Shown here: piece by piece, positions 10,201-19,200 of the stretch
How the letters are laid out: each line of letters begins with the position of its first letter
Numbering within the stretch: the first letter of the stretch is position 1
DNA from: Leishmania martiniquensis
Taxonomy: Eukaryota; Euglenozoa; Kinetoplastea; Trypanosomatida; Trypanosomatidae
DNA: 64,000 nucleotides
Direction: 5' to 3'
Assembly: GCF_017916325.1 (NCBI RefSeq)
Contig: NC_090165.1
Location: forward strand, 846,001 to 910,000
The notes under the pieces: model-generated
The model's database searches: none
Seen by the model: only the letters and a program-made list of their open reading frames with translations
Told to the model about the DNA's origin: nothing
Made by a program: the position numbers and the translations under genes

Positions 10201-11253
10201 TTACAAGTAAGGGTCATGGGCAGCCCTCATGGAGACGGTGTAGTCCACCATCATGTCGCTGAGAGCCTTGGCGTTGTAGCGGCCGGTGCGGGTGAATCGG
10301 GTCTGCGCCACGGCCGGAATGATGCCGCCGACCGTGTTCCACTCGCACTTCTTGAACCACGCCTTGGCTGCGCGGTAATCCTCTTCCTCCTTTTGAGCCG
10401 CCTTGGCGGCGAACTCGCCCGTTTTCTTCTCCTCTTCCACCTTTGTGCCCTTCGCCGCCTTGGCAGCCCTTTCGTCGGCGTCCACCTTCCTTGCCGCGGT
10501 GATGGTCGCTTTGGCAGTGGCGTCTTGCTTCTTGGCAAACGCCTCCGTGCGGTAGTGGATGATGTGCCAAGACTTCTCACCCTCGTCCATCGGCTCCGGC
10601 CTCACACATTTCTGCTCCACAGCGTTGTGCACAAGCAGCTCCGAAAGCGTTGTGCCGTCAAACACGATGGCCTGGCGGCTATAAGCGCAGGCGCAGAGTT
10701 GGGCCATCGCCGCCCCCTGGGCGTGGCCGATGTAGATGGTCGGCAGCTGCTCGGCATTCTGGGCCAGGACTACCTTGGACTGGCTAATGCCCTGCTCGGA
10801 ATGCTCTTCAAGGTTGTTGCCATAGTCGTCGGAGATTTGGTCCGGAAACGTTACAATGCGGCCCACCGTCTCGTTGCTCTCCACGTGAATCACCAGGAAC
10901 GCGCGCACACGCACGAAGAATACCGACTCAAAGCGCTGAAACTCTGTCGCCATAGCCTCAGCGGCCTCGGCAACAGTGCCATTGTCGCATGCTGCCCCAC
11001 CCTTTCGCATTTCCGCCATCACTTTTCTAACGTAAGCCGCTTGCCCGGGGCTGCGCAGCGTGTCGAAGTACATTTTGATATCGGCCGCCTCTGCCTCTGA
11101 AACACAGATCTCGCTCACGGCGTAGTTGCCGATGACGGTCGACGTCTCCACCGGCTTGTCCGGGGAGCAGAGGAACGCCATATGAGAGAGGAAGCGCCCA
11201 TCGATGTGAAAGTCCTCGGCGCCGAAGGCGGTGTGTGTCACGTGAAAAGCCAT
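10201..11253 (-). CDS. Lipase-like alpha/beta hydrolase fold, serine missing
   Basis: The protein has 350 residues from ATG 11253. The middle part looks like a class 3 lipase core: a strand (VFFVRVRAFLVIHV, 112-125), then PTIYIGHAQGAAMAQLCACA (171-190), which fits the nucleophile elbow GxSxG followed by its helix. The elbow reads GHAQG (176-180), so alanine replaces the nucleophilic serine and hydrolase activity is not expected. A lysine/alanine-rich helical segment (about 250-300) follows. The open frame extends upstream to 11529, but that part is pyrimidine-coded low complexity, and a tract plus AG at 11276-11275 supports 11253. The family assignment is moderate: fold similarity is judged by eye only. 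Confidence 0.75.
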   Translation of the reverse strand: MAFHVTHTAFGAEDFHIDGRFLSHMAFLCSPDKPVETSTVIGNYAVSEICVSEAEAADIKMYFDTLRSPGQAAYVRKVMAEMRKGGAACDNGTVAEAAEAMATEFQRFESVFFVRVRAFLVIHVESNETVGRIVTFPDQISDDYGNNLEEHSEQGISQSKVVLAQNAEQLPTIYIGHAQGAAMAQLCACAYSRQAIVFDGTTLSELLVHNAVEQKCVRPEPMDEGEKSWHIIHYRTEAFAKKQDATAKATITAARKVDADERAAKAAKGTKVEEEKKTGEFAAKAAQKEEEDYRAAKAWFKKCEWNTVGGIIPAVAQTRFTRTGRYNAKALSDMMVDYTVSMRAAHDPYL

Positions 11254-11300
11254 TTTTGGTGGGTGGCAAAGAGGCTGAAAAAGGGAAGAGGGATTGGTGC
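11254..11300 (-). promoter_or_regulatory. Predicted spliced-leader acceptor for lipase-fold gene
   Basis: Sense-strand pyrimidine tract ending in CCCTTTTTCAG, AG at 11276-11275, 21 nt before the ATG at 11253. It decides the start against the longer upstream frame. Confidence 0.6.
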
Positions 11301-12729
11301 TTGAGGGTGCGTATGGCGCAAGGGAAGGCGATGTGCGAGAGGTTTGAATTTGTGTGCGCTTTGGGGGAAGACCGGATGGGGTGGCACACACACATACAGA
11401 GAGAGAGAAGACCGAGGGCGAGATGGGCGTGAGAGAGAAAGGGGGGGTTGGAGCGTGTGCGCCACAGAAGTAGCAAACAGGAGGAGTGGGAGAAGGAGGA
11501 GATGAAAGAAAAATACGAGGCGTGCACATGTAGAGGAGAGCGGAACGAAAAGCGCATCGTGAGGCATAAACGGGGGTGGGAGATGTGGACCATAGCGCCG
11601 AGCGTGCGGTCGGTCTTGACGTGGCTTCCCTGCATCGTGCAACTACAGAAGAGTCCCAGGGAGCCCGAGCTCACACGCTGCAGTGCTATACCTCTTCCAA
11701 AGGTCATGAAGCAGTGACGAGCTGGCTTTGCTTACCTGTCTCTCGTTGTTGTGATCATCGCACGCCATGCTGGCCGGCGTGTTCATCGAACATGCAAGCA
11801 TATCACACGCATACACACATGCACACACCTTCGCGAGGAGAAGAGCGTGGCATTAAGAGAAGTCTCGCACGCACGGGTAGCTGGCTAAGGAAACGGAGGA
11901 AATGTCCATGTAGTCGGCTATTGCAGTGGTGCTGGAATCCGGAAGTGAGGACAACATCCATGTGTTCCTGAACGCTGCACCCCTTCTCCCTTCCCCCCTC
12001 CCATACACACACACACACACGCACAAGCACTCGCACGCAAAGAAGGAGACAGCAGAGAGAGAAAAAGGGAAGGAGAGAGGGGATGTGTACCATAGAGCAA
12101 AGGTACCACGCGGCTCTGTGCAGAGTCTTTACCCACCATCAAGCCGGCGACGGGGTGACGCAGAGGGCGTTTGAACTACGCAGCACTGCACTTCAGGCTC
12201 ACCTTCGGGTTGGGATGATGTAAAGGGCGAGTGCCTGTCGAAACGCGGTCACCCACAAGCACACATACGCTCGATGCACAACGAGCGACAACCAAGAAGA
12301 TTGCCGTAGTCGCATGGATTAGTCACCGCCTGCAGTGGTCTCTTTTTTTTTTTAGGCTCGCACATGTCAGCGCCGCTGCCCCAAGTACCTTCAGCCTCCT
12401 CCCCTGAGAAAGGAGTCGGACGATGTGGAAGACATCTTTTGATGCCTCTTTTTGTATTGGTGCGCGTGCTTCGCGAGTGCCGCGAGCGTGAGCGCTGCGC
12501 AGAGCGTCACACCCTCCTCGCTTAAAGGGCACAGGAAAGTTCTATAAAGCGCTTTCTCTCCGCTTCTCTGTGGAAAAGCGATGGAGAAAAGCAGAGGCAC
12601 AGGTGTGGTGTCGCGCGACGTGCCAGCATGATGACTCGTGTCGCTGGTAAGGGGCTTCCCTCCCCCGCTGCCCTGGATATACCGTTTATCGTTTTGGATT
12701 TGCGGCAGCTGTCGCCTGCCGTGGCCAAG
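11301..12729. other. Intergenic spacer
   Basis: No gene supported. Contains purine-rich plus-strand stretches (about 11395-11530), a CA microsatellite near 12006-12040 and a T-run near 12343. It would contain the 3' UTR of the zinc-finger gene that ends at 12730. Confidence 0.5.
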
Positions 12730-15700
12730 TCACTTGCCTTTCTTGGAAAACAATTTGCTGAAGAAGCCTTTCGGCTTCTTCGGCATCTGTGGGGGTGCGG
12801 AGGCGGACGGCTGTGCAGATGAGCGCCTCCGCACGTTGGCGAGCTCGTTGCTGACCTGTTTTCCGTCTCGGTACCCTGGCGTATCAGGTTGCTGTTGCTG
12901 GGGTGGCTTGCCTTGCTGATCGGCTGGCTGCCTCGTACTCTTTTGAAGGTTATAGCGTGATATCTTCCTCTTTTCCGCGATCACCGCACCAGCGTTCCCA
13001 TGCGGCGCACCATCGTCCCGGCACGGCAGCAGCTCCGCAGTGTGCCTAGGAGGTGTACTGTCTGTGCGAGGGGGGACGGCAGAGGCACGCGGTGTCTTTT
13101 GACCGCCACCGCCTGGGCGTGATTTAGTAGTTGTGCCTTCCTCCACAGCCACCGACTCCTCCTCGTCCGAGTACGAATAGGTGTAAGAGTAATAGTAATC
13201 ACTCGACACCGACTGCACAGTTTGAGGGTCCGCCGGGCTCGGCGTCTGTTCATCACTGGCCATCGGGCCTGCGCTGTAATGGCTTACGAAGTGAGACACC
13301 TCCCCCTTGCTGCCCTTTGCTGAGGCGCCGAGAGGGATTGCCCGCGCCGCGCGTTCCCCCTCTGCGGCGTAAGAGGTGAGAGTGGCGAGCGCGTCGCTCC
13401 GCACATCCTCCATGACACCGTCGCCAGCAGTCTCCTTGATACCCGGGATCCTTTCCTTCGCCGTCGCCACGAAGGGGACGCAGAGGGTCTCATCTCGGGC
13501 GTCATGATGCGCCTCCGTTTCTCGTCGCGGCTGTTCCGCCGAGCAGGCTCCAAAGCTCTTCGTGTCCGCCTGGCTCTCGCCACTCTCCCTGTCGCCACGA
13601 TAGCGCAGCTGAAAACTGTCGTGCATCCCTAACGGAGACGGCAGCGAGACGGGAGAGGAGGCGGGTGCCCCACCCAGAGAGTCATCGCGCTTGTGCTTCT
13701 TCGAATTCTGCGGTGATACCTTACCCGAATCGGACAGCGCCTCCGGCACGAGGTGAACAACAGGGATAATTTTTTGGCCAGAGCCACCGGAGATTGTTCC
13801 CGCATTAACCAGCGTGTGCTGGAGTCGCGCTATGGGGACTTGAGATCGACTTGGTGGACTCTCCCTCAGATCGTCAAAGGTGCTGTTCTTCGTCATTGCG
13901 GCACTGGCCGCCGCGCCGTCGTACGTCTCTCCTTGTAGGCGCTGTGCTGAGCAGCCCATCACGGGAGAGGTTGAGCACAGTGGTTGATCGGTGCCCGCCG
14001 AAGCACTGCTAAGAGCCTTTCGAGGCAGCGTTGGTGTGATATGGGCCATCAGCGACGTCTGCAGGTGGGGCGGTAACTGGGGGCCACAGAGTCCCTCACC
14101 CGGTGCCGCTTCCCGCTGACTCGGCGCCATGGGCACCGCACCTAGCTCAGTCGGTGCAGACTGCGTCATGCTGCCAGACGGCTGGAACGCCTCCCCCGAA
14201 GCTGCTGCTGCTGCTGCGTTGCCTTCCAAGGACTTGCGACGCTGCGGTGACTCAGCTAACGCGGTGGCCATCAGCTCACTTTTGGCGTTGGTCATCTTGT
14301 CAGCTGGCGCGAGATGTAAGGACGGCGTTGCGGCTTCTGCTCTCGTGAACCCTGGGAGCATGATTTGCTGTGCATGGGCCCTCTGTTCCGCGGCAGCACA
14401 GAGGTGTCCACTTGACCATGGCGTAGCCGCAGCAGTCGGTGCACAGCCGTAGCGATTCGCCGACATCAGGTCCGCGGTGTCGAAGCGCGCCGCTACCAGT
14501 TCCGCCCCCATCCACGGAGCGTGGCTTTGGAAGGAAGCGCTTGGCAGAGCCCGCACCGGGGCCTTCGTCTCCCGCGGTGACCCCTGCTTGTCGTACCCGT
14601 CACTAGCAGCAGCGCCGAGGCTAGTCGGGCTGCGCTCACCGGTGCGGGTGCCTACACCTCTGAGCAAGTCGCCAGGAGCTGGCTGGGGCGTGAGAGCACC
14701 GTGGCGGTAGGCTGCAACAGCGTTGTCGCCGCGCTTGCCACTAAAGGGAAGGCCCAGCGCGGACGTGGAAGAGACCGACAAGTTGCCCATCACGCTGGCT
14801 GGTCTCTGAGCTTCGATAAAGGAGCTGGGGCCGCTGGTAGTACCGCACAGACTTTCTGAAAGCTTAGGCGGCACCGCCTCCAGGCCCTTCTGCTCGAGAA
14901 CCGCGGTCGCCTCCTCTCGGTTACAGTGTGCTTGACGGGGCTCTGCAATTACAGAGGTCGGGGGCGTCATAAGAGAGACTGTAACGAGACTGTCCCCTTC
15001 GCTCCTTCGGCGCTTTTCCATGATGCCGACATCGCCGTATTCGGTGCAGGAAAGGGAAGGATGTATGACCTGCGGATCAAGGGCGGGGGCCGCTTGCGAT
15101 TCCAGCACCTCGACCATGGGATGTTGCTGCTGCTGCTGACGCTGATGGCTTTGCGCCAGGCCTTCTCTCACAATGAAGGGGCCACGATCATCAACGCTCT
15201 GCTCCCTGTTCTCCCTCTCTTTCTCGACGGCACTCTGCAGCGGCTGAAGTTCAGTCCTCGTGTGCAACAGCTCTCGACGCATACGAAGCAGGAAGTCCTC
15301 CTCGCTCGTCATGCTATCTCGCTGCGGCAGGCCAGGAAGAGGGCCGCTGCTTGCCACTGCCGCTGCTGCGTTAGCTGAGGCTCCCGCGGCAGGTGGATTC
15401 ACCCCCGTGGCTGTTTCCGCCGCCTTCACTCGATCCCCTGCGCTGAGTACATGCGCTGCCGTCGCCTCCCTGCCAGCGGAGGGCTGCGGGGCCGCGGCAA
15501 CCTGGGATGGTGATGTGCTCCGGTGCAGCTCTGCTTGCTTCTGAGTGAGCATTGCCACCGCCTGCCGTAGCTCGCTGATTTGCTCTCGCAAGCTTTGATC
15601 GCCACATCTGTCGTCGGCTTTTGCCGACATTGGGGGCGCATAACCTTCAAAATAAACGCCCGATGGCACCTGATGCGCCGATACGGGTGCTCGAGTGGCG

Positions 15701-16344
15701 GCTTCGAGCTGCTCCTGTTTCTTTTGCGCTTTCACAGGGACAGCAGCGGGCGTGGCTGCTACGGCCGCGTACCCCTCTGGCCTCTTGTGCCGCTTACGGA
15801 TGTGCGATTCGAGTGCATGGCGGCTTGGGTACACGTTGGCGCAGAAGCAGCACGGCAACTGCTGTCCTCTGGCGTCCATTTCCGGTAAGTACCTCATCCA
15901 CATGTTCCCAGCAAGCGGTGCGGCCCATCGAGGCGATCTTGCACGCAGTCGCTCCTCTCCCAGGTCACGCAGCTGCCGCTTATACGATGCCAGAGCCTCG
16001 CGCAACTCTATCAGTTCCTCGCATGCCGCTGCGCGCTCCTCCTCGCACCGCCGAAGTTCTGCTGTTGCCCTTTGCGCCCTCCTCTCTTCGTGTTTGCCGC
16101 AATACTTCAGGTACTGCATCGTGCACTGCATCGCCTCTAGGAGCTGTGTCATAGTCTCGAGTGCTTGGCGCGAGAGAAACCAATCCGACGGCAACTCAAC
16201 GCGGTGCCAGCCCAGCTGCCGGATCGTTGCCTCCTTCACATCTCTTGTGCGGGCCCCGTCGGCGTTGTATAAAGCCTCGCCATCGAGGAGGGAGAGGAAG
16301 GTGGCATCGCAAGGCGGATTGTAGAGTCTGAAATGAAACGGCAT
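12730..16344 (-). CDS. DZIP1/Iguana-like C2H2 zinc-finger protein
   Basis: The protein has 1204 residues. The first 90 residues resemble the DZIP1 N-terminal domain (TQLLEAMQCTMQYLKYC, 66-82). An Arg/Glu-rich coiled coil follows (84-135), then one C2H2 finger: C165-x2-C168-x12-H181-x4-H186. This order, N-domain then coiled coil then single finger, is that of DZIP1/Iguana, a basal-body and transition-zone protein in ciliated eukaryotes. A flagellar base role is inferred. The remaining ~1000 residues are low-complexity, rich in Ala, Ser, Pro and Gln, with a Tyr/Ser-rich patch followed by acidic residues near the C-terminus and a basic end (FSKLFSKKGK). An AG at 16357-16356, 11 nt upstream of the ATG, fits trans-splicing. 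The DZIP1 assignment is probable, not proven. Confidence 0.8.
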   Translation of the reverse strand: MPFHFRLYNPPCDATFLSLLDGEALYNADGARTRDVKEATIRQLGWHRVELPSDWFLSRQALETMTQLLEAMQCTMQYLKYCGKHEERRAQRATAELRRCEEERAAACEELIELREALASYKRQLRDLGEERLRARSPRWAAPLAGNMWMRYLPEMDARGQQLPCCFCANVYPSRHALESHIRKRHKRPEGYAAVAATPAAVPVKAQKKQEQLEAATRAPVSAHQVPSGVYFEGYAPPMSAKADDRCGDQSLREQISELRQAVAMLTQKQAELHRSTSPSQVAAAPQPSAGREATAAHVLSAGDRVKAAETATGVNPPAAGASANAAAAVASSGPLPGLPQRDSMTSEEDFLLRMRRELLHTRTELQPLQSAVEKERENREQSVDDRGPFIVREGLAQSHQRQQQQQHPMVEVLESQAAPALDPQVIHPSLSCTEYGDVGIMEKRRRSEGDSLVTVSLMTPPTSVIAEPRQAHCNREEATAVLEQKGLEAVPPKLSESLCGTTSGPSSFIEAQRPASVMGNLSVSSTSALGLPFSGKRGDNAVAAYRHGALTPQPAPGDLLRGVGTRTGERSPTSLGAAASDGYDKQGSPRETKAPVRALPSASFQSHAPWMGAELVAARFDTADLMSANRYGCAPTAAATPWSSGHLCAAAEQRAHAQQIMLPGFTRAEAATPSLHLAPADKMTNAKSELMATALAESPQRRKSLEGNAAAAAASGEAFQPSGSMTQSAPTELGAVPMAPSQREAAPGEGLCGPQLPPHLQTSLMAHITPTLPRKALSSASAGTDQPLCSTSPVMGCSAQRLQGETYDGAAASAAMTKNSTFDDLRESPPSRSQVPIARLQHTLVNAGTISGGSGQKIIPVVHLVPEALSDSGKVSPQNSKKHKRDDSLGGAPASSPVSLPSPLGMHDSFQLRYRGDRESGESQADTKSFGACSAEQPRRETEAHHDARDETLCVPFVATAKERIPGIKETAGDGVMEDVRSDALATLTSYAAEGERAARAIPLGASAKGSKGEVSHFVSHYSAGPMASDEQTPSPADPQTVQSVSSDYYYSYTYSYSDEEESVAVEEGTTTKSRPGGGGQKTPRASAVPPRTDSTPPRHTAELLPCRDDGAPHGNAGAVIAEKRKISRYNLQKSTRQPADQQGKPPQQQQPDTPGYRDGKQVSNELANVRRRSSAQPSASAPPQMPKKPKGFFSKLFSKKGK

Positions 16345-17211
16345 AGCGCCCGTGTCTGCAGAGAGTCCACCTCTCTGTTAGTCCCCTGCTACTCCTTGTC
16401 AGTCACAACTCGATGCGTTGGTGCGATCCTGTTTCCCAACGGTGCACCTATGCTAAGGATGCCCGCTTGGGTAGGCGCGGGGCACGAGGGGCCGAGTTCC
16501 TGGGCGCAAATGTTTCTTCTCCCCCCCTGTGGGTCTGTCTCTATGGCGTCTGTACTCGATGCACGCGTCTGTGGAGCTGGCATGCACCTATGGACGTAGA
16601 AACTGGGAGCGGCGCGTGGCGAAGAATTACGCACTCGCCCAGACGTCTCGCCCTGCTGACGAGAGCGCTCGGCAGCCTGCAGGGGCTTCGGTACAGCCTC
16701 ACCCGTGTCGGCGGAGCCGTTTCCGAATGCTGGCGCCACACACAAATGAAAAAAAATGCGAGCAGCGCGAAGGAGAGAGGTACGAGGAGTGCGCCCATCG
16801 ACAAAGGAAATGGAAAAGGTAACGCAAGGGCGCACATGCGATTCCTGAGAAGCCCCTCACGGACACCACCCACATAGCCCCACTAGTGAGGCAAACATAA
16901 TATACATGCACGTCACACACCTCCGTGACTCCTCAAGCGGAGATATGTTCCAGTACAAACGACAGCGCCTCTACTCGTTCACTCACTAGGCAGCTGCACC
17001 ACACCGATGGCGGCCATAAGTACGGCGTAAAACACGCCCTAGCTGCTCGGACGTCCTGTGACTCGCGTTCCTCTGCCCATGCACCTGCTCAGCATGCTTA
17101 GAGCCCGAAGTCGGCCAGCCAAGAGAAAGACTAGCCTTAACATATAACCCCTCTTTTCGTTCTTAGTCCGTTACTGCATCAAAACTACATTCCGAAAGAA
17201 AGCACACACCC
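16345..17211. other. Intergenic spacer
   Basis: 5' flank of the zinc-finger gene on the minus strand. No ORF of substance and no RNA gene recognised. Confidence 0.5.
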
Positions 17212-17294
17212 GTACTGCCCCTGGGGCTGCCTCACCGCAGCGACGTCTCGGTCGTCTGGGGGCCCGCCTCAGGGGAGGACTCCCTGAGATCCTG
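17212..17294 (+). repeat. Internally deleted copy of the 7716-7970 element
   Basis: 17212-17260 matches the minus strand of 7970-7922 with about three differences, and 17264-17288 matches the minus strand of 7740-7716. About 180 nt between the two blocks in the longer copy are absent here. The copy is in the opposite orientation to the genes and to the longer copy. Confidence 0.65.
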
Positions 17295-17307
17295 TAGGAA
17301 CAGGATC
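17288..17307. repeat. Perfect 8-bp inverted repeat (hairpin)
   Basis: GATCCTGT, a 4-nt loop AGGA, then ACAGGATC. It lies at the end of the deleted repeat copy. It could be a structural element or chance; no function is assigned. Confidence 0.6.
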
Positions 17308-17490
17308 GGCGGAACTGGAGGAAAGCCCGCACATGATAGCAGAAGACGTGTTGCGGGAGGGGGGAGAGGCATGAGCGCGCCGCCTACTCTTTGGCGGCAC
17401 GAGAAGATCATACAGACGGAGTCTACACTGAACAGAAGAGTGAGTGATGGCAATGTGACGAAGAGAGCTAACACGGCTTTATTTGTTAGA
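17308..17490. other. Short spacer between repeats
   Basis: No gene. It separates the deleted repeat copy from the second copy of the 541-bp repeat, so two repeat families abut within 200 bp downstream of the lyase gene. Confidence 0.5.
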
Positions 17491-18031
17491 TTCACAGCGT
17501 CCGTTCTCTATTAAGCGGCACACATGAAGCGCACACTGCGCGGCCCCAGCCCTGTCACAGACACAAGGGCGTGGCACGAGGCAGCCGCGCACACGGGCTA
17601 CACCAGCGCGCCGACTCCGTCATCAGAAGCACAGCCCCTGCAGCGAGCGAAGCACACGCAGCCCGCCTTGCAGCTCGCTTCACAGCCGCGCCGACGGTGC
17701 TGGCCGACACCCGCGTGCATCCCCTCTCGGGGCGGGTAGGGAGAGGGGGGGAGCAGGCCCTCCTCGCACCAGTAGGCAGAGAGAGGATCTGGCGGCGTGC
17801 GCTGGAGTCGCACTGACACGTTGCCCACCATGCGGATTGTAGATGCGTCCTCCCTGTCGCAGGCACGCTTGACCCTGCCACCGCCACAGGTGGCTTGACA
17901 ATGGGCAGGGATAGGGGGAGTGGAGGCTGGCTGGATGCCTCCCAGGGCGAGTGGGGTGGGCACCGGGCCATTACGGTATCCTGCACTAGAGGTGTGTCGC
18001 GCCCTCGTCCTTGTGAAAAGGGGTGCCAGCG
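17491..18031 (-). repeat. 541-bp direct repeat, copy 2 (SIDER2-like)
   Basis: Partner of 3486-4026 at an exact 14,005-bp offset. It starts about 1.2 kb downstream of the sphingosine-1-phosphate lyase stop codon, so it may lie in that mRNA's 3' UTR. The flanks on both sides differ completely from copy 1, so the borders are sharp. No target-site duplication was seen. Confidence 0.85.
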
Positions 18032-19200
18032 AGCGATAACTAGAACATAAGCGGTAAATGCCGGCAAACAGGCCCGAGAATCTTAGCGAGATGCGGAGAG
18101 AGTCCTTTACCCAGCAAAGGGCTTCGGGCAACCCTCACGGACGAGACTACCGGAAAACCCTTTCACCATCACGACGGTGGCCCTCCTCCCAGCAGCATCT
18201 TCCTTGTCCGAGTGGCAGTGCTGAAGAGACAACTGCGTACATCGGATGTCATACGCAAGCCGAGTCTTTGCCGCAGAGATGCGCGAGCTGACAAAATAGG
18301 AGGCGCCAAGGTGCATGAAACAAACCGAGTCGAGGGGGAGAAAGGGAAGGGCAACCTCCGTTCTGATTCATGAGATGATGAAAAGCGACAAGAGATTCAC
18401 GCACGCACGCACACCTACCAAGTCCGCAAGCATGAAGCGCCACAAAGCCTCGCAGAATGCGCGTGAACGTTGATGGCTCTCACACACACACTCTCACTCT
18501 GTGTCTCTTCGTTCGTTCGTTTACAGAGAGGAAAGGAGACCGGCCCCTTCTCCTCTTTCCCCCTCCCTGCCCTCTGGAAGAGGTCGACGACGCACCAGAA
18601 GGAGAGGGGGGGGGAAGAAAAAAGGCGGCTTACTCACTCCTCTTTGAACGGTTAAAAGAAAAAGACGGAGGGCGTGGTGGGGAGAGAGGGGAAAGGGAAG
18701 TGGCATCCGGGGCGAAGCGCGCAGAAGCGCGATGCAGGCGAAGGCGGAGACTGAGAACGTGAGCACAAGACGCAGCAGATGTGCCTACGCGAACACACAC
18801 AGACACACACACACACACATACACACACACACACAGCACGACACGCGCAGAAAGAGAAAGAGACGAAGAGGGAAGGGATGCACGGAATCGAACATATGAA
18901 AGGTCACCCGTCTGATTCTGCGCTTCCCATTTTTGTTTGCTAACGCGTGGAAATGTATGCTGGGCTGTCCTCTCGGACAGCCAAGCAGGCCGCGGGTGCG
19001 AGGTCGGCGTCGGCATTGGGGGGGCTGAAGGGAAGCGTTTCCAGCTGACACAGAGACTTTAGCACCAACCGATAGAGTTAGAAAAGAGATGCGCCGTGGT
19101 ACGAAACGTTTCTGTGTCTTGAAGGCGAGCAATGGGACACCCTACAACGATTTCATCAAGAACCAGGGGGGCAGCCCCGTGAACATGTTCATCCGCGGCA
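18032..19200. other. 3' flank of sphingosine-1-phosphate lyase
   Basis: No gene. Contains a purine-rich plus-strand block (about 18600-18720) and a CA/ACAC microsatellite at about 18794-18838. It is expected to be 3' UTR and spacer. Confidence 0.5.

Noticed and set aside
10214..11100. Open frames on either strand inside the lipase-fold gene
   Set aside because: Shadow frames of a GC-rich gene with no independent support; the same holds for the long antisense frames in other genes.
18790..18840. CA/ACAC runs here and in other spacers
   Set aside because: Simple microsatellites with no spacer structure; not CRISPR and not telomeric.
18890..18905. Sequence like a tRNA T-arm complement (GGAATCGAAC)
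   Set aside because: No cloverleaf, acceptor stem or anticodon arm can be built around it.
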